This document shows positions 13,564 through 20,393 of a stretch of 20,393 nucleotides of DNA, piece by piece; position 1 is the first letter of the stretch; every line of letters begins with the position of its first letter. The stretch lies in IMG/VR virus record IMGVR_UViG_3300028388_004364, positions 1 to 20,393 of that record; one strand, written 5' to 3'. The notes beneath the pieces were generated by a model, which was given only the letters and a program-made list of their open reading frames with translations, ran no database searches and had not been told where the DNA came from. A program made the translations under genes and the position numbers. The DNA is from a virus.

Positions 13564-14046
13564 CTAGCCCGCATAGTCAGGGTCCTCTCCGACACGGATG
13601 ATTGCCTCGTTGAACTCACCCTCTAGGTAGCCCTCTAGGATGTCCAGCTCCTCGTCACCGTAGGGCAGTTGCATGTAAGTGTGCAGGGCGTTAGTGATGT
13701 CCGAAAGCTCCTCAATCTCAGTGATTGTGTCAAGGGCGTCCCCGTCCTGGTTTGTCCAATACTCCCAGAAAATCACCGAGATAGCGTCCTCCACAGGCAA
13801 TACCTCCAATGTCAACACGTCCTCTTCACCGATGACGACGGCATCCAGGGTGTCAATCAAGGGGTCATCAAAGTATTTAAGATACTTATCGTTGTGGGAC
13901 AGGCGATAAATATCAACAATGTTGTCCAGCCCTGCCAGTTCGACTACGGACGGCAGTGTCAGGTAGAACTCCCCGGTGCTTGTGTCAATCACGAACCGTA
14001 CCAGCACACCTGCAATACGGTCCTCTCCAGTGAAACACCTACTCAT
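13564..14046 (-). CDS. Acidic hypothetical protein, antirepressor-like paralogue
   Basis: 160 residues; GGAGG with a 6-nt spacer precedes the ATG at 14046. Very acidic (many D/E, few K/R). VLPVEDAISVIFWEYW near the middle, followed by an Asp/Ala/Ile helix, matches the motif in the genes at 910-1440, 1558-1914 and 1980-2411, and FYLTLPSVVELAGL resembles SFDTTNFGGLLGL of the 118-residue protein. It follows the tail tube gene by 36 nt and is probably the last gene of the tail operon, so it may be made late. The function is not known; a small tail chaperone-like role is an alternative suggested only by position. Confidence 0.8.
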   Translation of the reverse strand: MSRCFTGEDRIAGVLVRFVIDTSTGEFYLTLPSVVELAGLDNIVDIYRLSHNDKYLKYFDDPLIDTLDAVVIGEEDVLTLEVLPVEDAISVIFWEYWTNQDGDALDTITEIEELSDITNALHTYMQLPYGDEELDILEGYLEGEFNEAIIRVGEDPDYAG

Positions 14047-14082
14047 ATCAGTCCTCCAATATTGTCATCATGTTGAGTGTAC

Positions 14083-14517
14083 CTATTTGATTGATGTGGG
14101 TGACACAACCATCTCCGTCATCGACACCCCGCTACCATCCAGGTCAATGTCACCCAGTGTGACAGATTGGACGATGCACCCTACCAGTCGGACGGTGGCA
14201 CCCACAGGCTCGTTACCGCACGCAGAGACGGGTGTAAGGGCGATGTCAAAGGCCGCCTCTGCAGGGTCACGACAGTCGTCGATAACCCACGACATAAGCA
14301 CTGCATCGATGTCAGGGTCAGCAGGCTTTTTCATGGACACATCACCATACTCCACCTTGCCCGGGACTGGTACCTTTTCCCGGCTGAACCCATCTGCAAT
14401 CTTCTCCATATTCCGGGTGGCCTGTAACCCAGACACACTGGTAAAATACAGTTGACCCTCATGCCCTGAAACTGTCACTAACCACTGTGCCTGTGGCTGG
14501 ATTTTAGGCTTACGCAT
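14083..14517 (-). CDS. Tail tube protein (T4 gp19-like)
   Basis: 144 residues. An N-terminal strand WLVTVSGHEGQLYFTSVSGL (residues 12-31), then QATRNM, VPVPGKVEYGDVSMKKP (49-65) and a β-rich C-terminus reproduce the order seen in T4 gp19-like tube proteins: FxxVSGLx, charged linker, LPGxxxYGxVxLK. The protein would stack as hexameric rings inside the sheath. It is the next gene after the sheath at 14631-15776, the usual order in myoviruses. The upstream gap of 113 nt (14518-14630) shows no clear promoter or terminator. Start ATG 14517-14515 has only a distant GAGG. Confidence 0.82.
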   Translation of the reverse strand: MRKPKIQPQAQWLVTVSGHEGQLYFTSVSGLQATRNMEKIADGFSREKVPVPGKVEYGDVSMKKPADPDIDAVLMSWVIDDCRDPAEAAFDIALTPVSACGNEPVGATVRLVGCIVQSVTLGDIDLDGSGVSMTEMVVSPTSIK

Positions 14518-14630
14518 ACGTCATTTTAGGGGCACCTCGTTTATTGGACGGGCACCAACTATCGTGTTACAAAAGTTGCAGCGCATAGAAGCACGTCTAA
14601 ACAGGCTCTATACGCCGCTATGATGCACTG

Positions 14631-15776
14631 TTACTGACCGGGTACCTGTAGTGTCGGTCTGATGATAATCTTTTCAACAGAGGACGCAGGCTGTGTCACA
14701 ATATCCATGAACAGGATGCCGTTCGCTAAATCTGTCACATTGTTGTTGGAACTGTCACAGGTCACCTCGTAGGCGTCACGGGGTGTGTTACCTACCAAGG
14801 CCCCTAGGTTGTAGAGGCGCCGCATAACCTGATTTGCCATGTTGGACGCAATCAGGTACAGCATGCCCTGGTTGTCAGCCCGTCCGAAAAGGATACGCTC
14901 TGCCTCTACTGTCAACGTGTTACGAATAACGCTGATGATAATAGCAGAGTTGATAAAGGGCCGCCCGGTACCCAGTGTACGGGCACCCATAACCGCGATA
15001 GCCCCTGCACGACTACGGGTAATCAGATTGACCCCTAGGGCCGTCAGGTGCTCCCAGTCAGTATCGGACACCGACAATGGCTGTGTGACACCCCGTAACG
15101 GATAGGCGGTACCTGCAGGGCTTTGTGCAATACCGTCCTGTTGCCACACAGACAGGGCAAGGGCCGCTACAGCAGAGGACGGAGGTACCAGTGTACTGTC
15201 TTGGTCCACCCACGGGAAATACAGGGCCGTGTTCTCCATAGGGGATATGTTACTAGCAAAGCCCCTGATGCCAGAGGTACTGTCAGCACCCACTACATCC
15301 TTTACGTCGTCTGGAGGGTCGATGATAGCAAAGAGTCCCGTGCGTTGCGCTGCCGTATCAACATACCCGGTCAAAATCTCATAATCGATGTCAGTTGATG
15401 CAGTGGCATACGCCCGTGGCAAACACAGGATGCCACTCACATTGCCGGGTAGCGACTGTAAGGCTGTCTGCCAGTCATCATGCCGGGTAGAGGCGTTACC
15501 TACCGTCTCTTCAACATTAACAAACAGCAGCGTGTTCCAGTGCTGGAAGAACAGTGCCACATCGTCCCGTGATGGACTATCGGACCCAAAGGCAGCATCA
15601 AACTCATCCAAGCTGTTGATACGTATTGCAGTATTGAAATTAGTAATGTCAGTACCACTTGTTCCCGGCAATCCTAGCATGTACACCTCGTTAGGGACTA
15701 CCAGTGTTACGGGTTGGTTATTTGCCGTCTGCGTGACGTACACACCCGGTCTGTTAGGGACATTAAAGCTTGTCAT
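14631..15776 (-). CDS. Contractile tail sheath protein
   Basis: 381 residues. The N-terminus contains RPGVYVTQ (residues 9-16), the hallmark first strand of phage and contractile-injection sheaths; VYMLGLPGTSG, FFQHWNTLLFVNVEE, the central LYFPWV segment, and the C-terminal GVNLITRSRAGAIAVMGARTL-type core with FINSAIIISVIRNT and MDIVTQPASSVEKIII follow the order of the family. The size is at the short end for sheaths. The ATG overlaps the stop of 15773-16054 by 4 nt (ATGA on the minus strand), so translation is coupled. Sheath plus tube makes the virus a myovirus. Confidence 0.92.
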   Translation of the reverse strand: MTSFNVPNRPGVYVTQTANNQPVTLVVPNEVYMLGLPGTSGTDITNFNTAIRINSLDEFDAAFGSDSPSRDDVALFFQHWNTLLFVNVEETVGNASTRHDDWQTALQSLPGNVSGILCLPRAYATASTDIDYEILTGYVDTAAQRTGLFAIIDPPDDVKDVVGADSTSGIRGFASNISPMENTALYFPWVDQDSTLVPPSSAVAALALSVWQQDGIAQSPAGTAYPLRGVTQPLSVSDTDWEHLTALGVNLITRSRAGAIAVMGARTLGTGRPFINSAIIISVIRNTLTVEAERILFGRADNQGMLYLIASNMANQVMRRLYNLGALVGNTPRDAYEVTCDSSNNNVTDLANGILFMDIVTQPASSVEKIIIRPTLQVPGQ

Positions 15777-16054
15777 AGCGAGGGCCTTGCCTCCATAATA
15801 TTTACAACAAATTCAGTCTGGCTATCGTCCTGACTGTCCTGCAACGTAGCTATAGCACGTATTGCAGCGATAGCAGTGGCAGGGTCCTGTCTGATGGCAG
15901 GCTCAATAGTGCCAGTCTTTTGGATGACTACTTCGTTAACGTAACCCTCGATACAAAGTCGAGCGATGTCCCGTAGCGCGTGTAGCCGTCCCTCGTGGGT
16001 AAGCAAGTCATTACCCACTATGGCTTTAACCCTCTTGGTGTCGTATTTACCCAT
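15773..16054 (-). CDS. Hypothetical small tail-operon protein
   Basis: 93 residues beginning MGKYDTKRVKAIVGNDLLTH. GGAGG 5 nt before the ATG. Helical, with an Ala/Ile-rich segment TAIAAIRAIATLQDSQDDS resembling the helix of small terminase-type or DNA-binding proteins; this resemblance is weak and terminase genes would not normally sit between sheath and tail-completion genes. It overlaps 16047-16439 by 8 nt and the sheath gene by 4 nt, so it is in the tail operon. Confidence 0.8.
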   Translation of the reverse strand: MGKYDTKRVKAIVGNDLLTHEGRLHALRDIARLCIEGYVNEVVIQKTGTIEPAIRQDPATAIAAIRAIATLQDSQDDSQTEFVVNIMEARPSL

Positions 16055-16439
16055 AGGGCCTCCAGCTATTGTCTGTCTGCTGCTTCAACACTACACGGGT
16101 AGCCAGCACCCCTTTATCGATGTGGATGGGTACCCACTCCTTACCGTCGACGTAAAACCGACATAACCCACCGTCATCCAACGATGCATTGAGCGTCGAT
16201 GATACCTCCACTTCAACCATAGTCTCATCCACCTGTATCCCTGATGAAGCCAGGGTTACAAGCTTACTTTTGGAGGGTGGACCCACTGATACGATACCCG
16301 TTTCAATCTCAGTCTCTGGGACCCCTGGAGAGGCCCCTACCACAATTTTGATTGAGGGCCGTATGTAGGGCATACCCAGCCTGTCTGGTACAGTTTGTAA
16401 CCTGTCACGTAACTGTCTCATCCTGTCAACTAAAGACAT
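16047..16439 (-). CDS. Hypothetical tail/neck protein
   Basis: 130 residues with AGGAG 5 nt upstream of ATG 16439-16437. A short helical N-terminus is followed by β-strands (IKIVVGASPGVP, VSVGPPSKSKLVTL, RFYVDGKEWVPIHI). The size, fold pattern and place between an HK97 gp10-like gene and the sheath suggest a tail terminator or head-tail connector protein, but I cannot name the family. Confidence 0.8.
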   Translation of the reverse strand: MSLVDRMRQLRDRLQTVPDRLGMPYIRPSIKIVVGASPGVPETEIETGIVSVGPPSKSKLVTLASSGIQVDETMVEVEVSSTLNASLDDGGLCRFYVDGKEWVPIHIDKGVLATRVVLKQQTDNSWRPYG

Positions 16440-16464
16440 AGCACTCCTATCTACTACAATACTT

Positions 16465-16478
16465 GCATGCTAGCATGC
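16465..16478. repeat. 14-bp perfect palindrome GCATGCTAGCATGC
   Basis: Lies between the tail genes at 16483 and 16439. The 14-mer ACTTGCATGCTAGC that covers its left part (16461-16474) also occurs at 11291-11304, where it spans the start codon of the GH19 gene. Confidence 0.7.
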
Positions 16479-16482
16479 TACC

Positions 16483-16974
16483 TTATCTACCCCTTCCTCC
16501 GTAAATCGGTACACCGTTCTTAGTAATTGGACGTCTAATGGGTCGTATAGGCTCTCCACGGCGTCCTAGCTTACGTACCCTGTCTAGTGCCTCGCGTACC
16601 CTTTTACCCGTCGTCTTGCCTCCAGCAGCGGTCACTATATGGTCACCTGCACGGCGGGTAAACTCCTTAGTGATTTCCCTGACACTCCTGTCAACAAAGC
16701 GCCGGGGCGTTATCTTACGGGTGCCTTGGTCCACAAACCCCGCGTAGTAGGCACTATTACGGATTACAATAGTGCGTTCCCCTGTGTTTACCTTCCAACT
16801 ACTGCGCAGTTTCCCGGTCTTCACAGGGCTGTGTTTTTGCAGGATGGGTACCGCATAGTCAGGCACCTCCGACATAGCCCTTTTGATGGCTGCTGGTACA
16901 GTCCTACCGTTCCATAACGTCCCAGTAAAGTGTACACTAGCGTCCCATGCATTCCGTTTCCTACTCATAGCCAT
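16483..16974 (-). CDS. HK97 gp10-like tail completion protein
   Basis: 163 residues from ATG 16974-16972. SPVKTGKLRSSWKV (49-62), AYYAGFVDQGT (75-85) and KITPRRFVDRSV (87-98) match the order of the HK97 gp10 family: PVxTGxLRxS, YAxxVExGT, and the xPRxF segment. These proteins complete or connect the tail to the head. The C-terminal 60 residues are strongly basic (RKLGRRGEPIRPIRRP). First gene of the leftward tail operon; only 26 bp separate its ATG from the divergent fibre gene at 17001, so their promoters must overlap or lie within coding sequence. Confidence 0.85.
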   Translation of the reverse strand: MAMSRKRNAWDASVHFTGTLWNGRTVPAAIKRAMSEVPDYAVPILQKHSPVKTGKLRSSWKVNTGERTIVIRNSAYYAGFVDQGTRKITPRRFVDRSVREITKEFTRRAGDHIVTAAGGKTTGKRVREALDRVRKLGRRGEPIRPIRRPITKNGVPIYGGRGR

Positions 16975-17000
16975 TCATGTAGTTTCAGCGGTTATCATGT

Positions 17001-18440
17001 ATGGCTAAAACCGTATTTACGCCCGGTACACCCATCACCTCCAGCTTCCTTAATGCCGTCAACAACCCGGTGTTTGACGGTGCTGATGTCGATGGACACC
17101 GGGGTCAGATTACAGATGCAGAGCTGGATGACGGCGGCATTAAAGCTGATGTACACGCTATCACGGACAGTTTTAAGGTCACAGCTAACACAGGCACTGT
17201 AGTGGACGTTGCAGCAGGCAACTACCAGGACGAGACTGGGACCCTAATTGTGTTTCCAGGAGACAGTGTGACACTTCCCACAGACGGTACATTTTACATC
17301 GTCATTGCCCCGGGTAACAACCTGACATATACCGAGGACCTGCCACCTGTCTGTCTAGCCCTAGCACGGGTCACTACATCAGGCGGTGCCATTGCCCCTC
17401 CTATCAACGATTTACGGCCCTGGTTCTCGGTGGTACCACGCCCCGTTAACGTCCAGGTTATCGGTGGCTACGGGCAGGAGAAGAGCTTGCGTGTGTCAGC
17501 ATCAGGACCGGGTGGCTGGAACCCCTCAAACACCGAGTATACGGTCATCGGTGATAATGTGTCACCCTACCAACTGGATGGCTCCTTTGACTACGATGAC
17601 TTCATTGTGGAAAGCGGTGCAGAGGTGTTCACTAACGGGGCCTACATCCGTGCATCAGGGGACGTCACAATCAGCGGCACAGTGACGGTTACAGCCACTG
17701 TCAATCCCGGTGCAGGGTTCGATGGTAGCGTGCTAGCACCCTCTGACATCCAGAGCAATAACGGTCAGGGCCTTGGTGGCAGCGGCGGTCACAGTGCCGC
17801 ACCTGAATCGTACAGCTACACCGCGTCACGCCTTGGTAGCGGCGGTGGCTCCTCCTACCTCAAGATGCGGTTAACAGCAGGGGCCACCTTCAGTGACATC
17901 AGCGATGACACCCAGATGAACGTCGGACGGGGCGGTAAAGGCGGTGGCTACTTCGTGATTGAGGCGGCTGGTAAGGTTGACGTATCAGGTACCATCGAGG
18001 CACGGGGCGGTGACGCTGTAGACACAACATATGCATCAGGGCTACCCAGTAACCAGTTCATCCTGGCATCAGGTGCTGGAGGTGGCAGTGGAGGTCTTAT
18101 CCACCTGATGAGTACCACCGAGATTACACTGACGTCCACCTCCACCCTAGACGTGCGGGGCGGTGACGGCGGTAAAGGCTACGTCTCCAGCAATGTGTCG
18201 TCCGCTTACCTGGCACGAGGCGGCGGCGGTGGAGGCGGTGGATACGTTGTCCTCAATGCCCCTAGTATCGTCGATAACTCCGTCAACATCATCCTAGCGG
18301 GTGGCTCTGCAGGCAGTGATGTAGGCACGGGTAGCAACAGCCTATCAGGTTGCCCCGGGGCTGCTTACGGCGGCAATGGAGGTGCATCCCATAGCCCGGG
18401 CGATAACGGCCAAAAGGTCACTATGACTTTCAACCCATAA
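17001..18440 (+). CDS. Glycine-rich tail fibre / adhesin
   Basis: 479 residues from ATG 17001. The N-terminal 150 residues (MAKTVFTPGTPITSSFLNAV...) look like a structural anchor with β-rich segments. From about residue 240 onward the sequence becomes rich in Gly, Ser and Ala with glycine runs (LARGGGGGGGGYVV, AAGSGGG-type, GGKGGGYFV) alternating with short β-strands; this resembles polyglycine-sandwich receptor-binding tips and cyanophage fibres. Likely the receptor-binding or tail-fibre protein. No Shine-Dalgarno sequence is visible; the motif GTTTCAGCGGTTAT just upstream resembles the ends of the palindromic elements. Followed by the tape measure after 13 nt. Confidence 0.8.
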   Translation: MAKTVFTPGTPITSSFLNAVNNPVFDGADVDGHRGQITDAELDDGGIKADVHAITDSFKVTANTGTVVDVAAGNYQDETGTLIVFPGDSVTLPTDGTFYIVIAPGNNLTYTEDLPPVCLALARVTTSGGAIAPPINDLRPWFSVVPRPVNVQVIGGYGQEKSLRVSASGPGGWNPSNTEYTVIGDNVSPYQLDGSFDYDDFIVESGAEVFTNGAYIRASGDVTISGTVTVTATVNPGAGFDGSVLAPSDIQSNNGQGLGGSGGHSAAPESYSYTASRLGSGGGSSYLKMRLTAGATFSDISDDTQMNVGRGGKGGGYFVIEAAGKVDVSGTIEARGGDAVDTTYASGLPSNQFILASGAGGGSGGLIHLMSTTEITLTSTSTLDVRGGDGGKGYVSSNVSSAYLARGGGGGGGGYVVLNAPSIVDNSVNIILAGGSAGSDVGTGSNSLSGCPGAAYGGNGGASHSPGDNGQKVTMTFNP

Positions 18441-18453
18441 GCGAGGCAACCAT

Positions 18454-20393
18454 ATGGCGAGTAACAATGTAAACGTAGCCCTTAACGCTGTCGACAATGT
18501 AACCCCGGCATTGGAGGGCATCACAGCCCGTGGTACCATCATGGGTAACGTGATTACCGGGGGCCTACAGCAAATAGGTGCTCTGGCTGGTAACGTATTC
18601 AACGGCATGCGTAACCAGTATCAAAACGCTGCAGACACCCAGATGTCGTTCATCGGTACCGCAGGCTCCCTGATGGGTGTATTGAACCAGAGCTATGACG
18701 AGGCCCTGGATACCACCATGCGCCTGAACGAACAGTTTGTCGAGCTAGGGGCACAGCTACCGGGCACTGCAGAGGACTTCTCATTCATCGGTCAAAGCAT
18801 CTCAGACGACCTGTTTAACGCCTTTAGGGATGCCAGTGGAGCCATTGACATGACGGCTGCTGAAGACACCCTGATGAACCTGACTGAGAAGTGGGGCCTC
18901 TTTGCACAACAGACGCAGACGACAAGCGCACAGGCGTCACAAAACCTGGTACGTCTGATGTCAGGTGATGTCAACGTGTTGCGTATGGTCCAGTTTGACA
19001 AGTCCCCTGCCTTCAAGAACGCCCTGGAACGGGTACTGGCAGCAGACCAAAAGACACGCGATGACTGGGAGGACGCTACCACAAGACAGCGTGCTGAGTG
19101 GATTGAACAGGCTGTCAGCATGACCATACCGCCTGAAGCAGTGGAGGCTATGAGTGGTACCATCAGCGGTACCATCAACCAGTGGAGAAGCAGCCTCTTT
19201 GATGCCACTAGCGGTGTCTTCGGCTTCCTTAGGGAGATTGAGGGTCGGAGCACTATCATGGAGGCCCTGGAAGGTATCGTGCAGTCCACAAACGACATGG
19301 TAGGTGTCATTGTGCAGCTTTGGCCCTTCAAAGGCGATGTGCTGGCACCGTTGTATGATGCCCTACGGTGGATACAGAGCCAGATTGACAGCGCAGTCAA
19401 CATACTGAACCCCGGTGATGTGGTATCAGGCCTGGAGGAAGGCTCCAAGCAGCTATCAGAGGCTATCGGACAGTCGTTACGTAGGGCGGCTATGCGTGCC
19501 ACTATCGGAATACGGGACATCAGTAGGGTGCTGTCGGACATCGACTTTACCACCGTGTTTTCAGGCATTGTGAACCGTGTCACACAGGGCATGGAGAACC
19601 TGGGTATCGACATGGGTCAAGTTAACCTAGGTAGTGTCACCCAGGCCCTAGCTGGCTACATGAATGACTTCCAGACACTGAGTCACTCAGTAGGGTCCAG
19701 TATTATCAACGGCCTGCTAGCACTGTTCAACCACCTGGTTAATGCAGTTGCAAACATGCAATTTGATACGTCCATCATATCAGGGGCCAATTTTGGGGCG
19801 ATGATAGGTAGGGTTGTGGGACGCAACATCTCATGGCTGCTGGCACGCACTATCGACCTGATATCAAACATCGATTACGGGGCTGTCAGACGCGCTACAT
19901 TCAACATTTTGATGGGTGTAGGAGGGGCCTTTATTGGACTGGTAGCGGGGCTATCACAGGGTTTTGTGTCAGGGCTACCAGATGTCCTATCATCAATCGT
20001 GGGTAGCATAGGCTCCGTCAAGACGATGGTAGACGGTGTCATGAGTGGCTTCTTCAATGGGATGGTAGCTGCCGTGACATGGATTGACGGTATAGCGCGT
20101 CCAATAGAGCTTTGGGCCGCCCGTGCAGACGCCTCCATAGCTGAGTTTGCAGCGTCAGCAGATGCAGCCATATCAGGTGCCGTAGTAGCAACCGTTGAAG
20201 GTGTAGCGGCATTTGCATCAGGCTTAACAGACATACCTAAAGCCTTAGTGGCAGCCATTAAAAGTGCAGCAGACCAAGTAAAGTCAGCTATGAACGGCCT
20301 TGCAGCACCCATCCTAGCCGCTGTCAAGGGCATATTTTCAGGTGTCACAACTGCCATCCGTAACGTGGGTAACCGTGTCACCTCGTTGATACC
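18454..20393 (+). CDS. Tail tape-measure protein, 3' end outside window
   Basis: Open from ATG 18454 to the window end, at least 646 residues with no stop in this frame (checked by translating through). It starts MASNNVNVALNAVDNVTPAL, then a central section with ATEDTLMNL- and SGTISGTINQWRSSLFDATS- and GVFGFLREIEGRS-type segments characteristic of phage tape-measure proteins, and a hydrophobic patch AFIGLVAGLSQGFVSGL near residues 490-510 of the sort used in membrane passage. It sets tail length and may aid DNA injection. A plausible GCGAGG lies 10 nt before the ATG. The two open frames on the opposite strand at 18792-19613 and 19875-20381 are shadows of its codon bias. Confidence 0.85.
   Translation, partial: MASNNVNVALNAVDNVTPALEGITARGTIMGNVITGGLQQIGALAGNVFNGMRNQYQNAADTQMSFIGTAGSLMGVLNQSYDEALDTTMRLNEQFVELGAQLPGTAEDFSFIGQSISDDLFNAFRDASGAIDMTAAEDTLMNLTEKWGLFAQQTQTTSAQASQNLVRLMSGDVNVLRMVQFDKSPAFKNALERVLAADQKTRDDWEDATTRQRAEWIEQAVSMTIPPEAVEAMSGTISGTINQWRSSLFDATSGVFGFLREIEGRSTIMEALEGIVQSTNDMVGVIVQLWPFKGDVLAPLYDALRWIQSQIDSAVNILNPGDVVSGLEEGSKQLSEAIGQSLRRAAMRATIGIRDISRVLSDIDFTTVFSGIVNRVTQGMENLGIDMGQVNLGSVTQALAGYMNDFQTLSHSVGSSIINGLLALFNHLVNAVANMQFDTSIISGANFGAMIGRVVGRNISWLLARTIDLISNIDYGAVRRATFNILMGVGGAFIGLVAGLSQGFVSGLPDVLSSIVGSIGSVKTMVDGVMSGFFNGMVAAVTWIDGIARPIELWAARADASIAEFAASADAAISGAVVATVEGVAAFASGLTDIPKALVAAIKSAADQVKSAMNGLAAPILAAVKGIFSGVTTAIRNVGNRVTSLI

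Noticed and set aside
18792-19613. 273-codon open frame opposite the tape measure
   Set aside because: The plus-strand frame is a convincing tape measure and the antisense peptide is a Ser/Arg-rich shadow.

Overview
The window looks like about 20 kb from the genome of a contractile-tailed bacteriophage (myovirus type). A tail sheath protein, a T4 gp19-like tube protein, an HK97 gp10-like tail protein, the start of a tape-measure protein, a glycine-rich fibre/adhesin and two hub proteins carrying cell-wall hydrolases are encoded together with a family A DNA polymerase and a superfamily 3 helicase. No tRNA, rRNA, insertion sequence or CRISPR array was seen. The host cannot be fixed from sequence. 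Several start codons lack a Shine-Dalgarno sequence and dispersed palindromic repeats are abundant, which would suit a cyanobacterial host, but this is weak evidence.

Layout. 1-2411 (minus): four unrecognised genes, three of which (910-1440, 1558-1914, 1980-2411) share a short motif with a fourth gene at 13564-14046. 2412-2981: a large divergent control region with a 322-bp coaxial palindrome and outward sigma70 promoters. 2982-9792 (mostly plus): the replication block, with two early genes of unknown role, an SF3 helicase whose frame appears interrupted by a TGA, a PD-(D/E)XK nuclease-like gene, an 800-residue polymerase and a small exported protein. A probable baseplate gene (5665-6189) sits inside this block on the other strand. 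9714-11298 (minus): two baseplate-hub/lysin genes. 11311-11599: a second copy of the palindromic element, inverted, plus a sigma70 promoter. 11600-13459 (plus): an Asp-rich protein, closed by a bidirectional terminator. 13564-16974 (minus): tail operon. 17001 to the end (plus): fibre and tape measure.

Most notable points. (1) The polymerase resembles mitochondrial DNA polymerase gamma from the exonuclease domain to the C-terminus rather than T7 or E. coli Pol I. (2) Two inverted copies of a ~175-bp palindrome flank the replication block and each lies in a divergent promoter region. (3) A ~58-bp hairpin-forming repeat family sits just after stop codons, always in the sense orientation, and one copy lies in frame inside a gene. 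(4) No GATC was found by eye in 20.4 kb (about 80 expected), while GGTACC is about five-fold over-represented.

The genes are packed as short operons with 4-nt ATGA overlaps or small gaps, and transcription switches strand at least seven times. Convergent ends are tightly overlapped (13 and 79 nt) or closed by a terminator.
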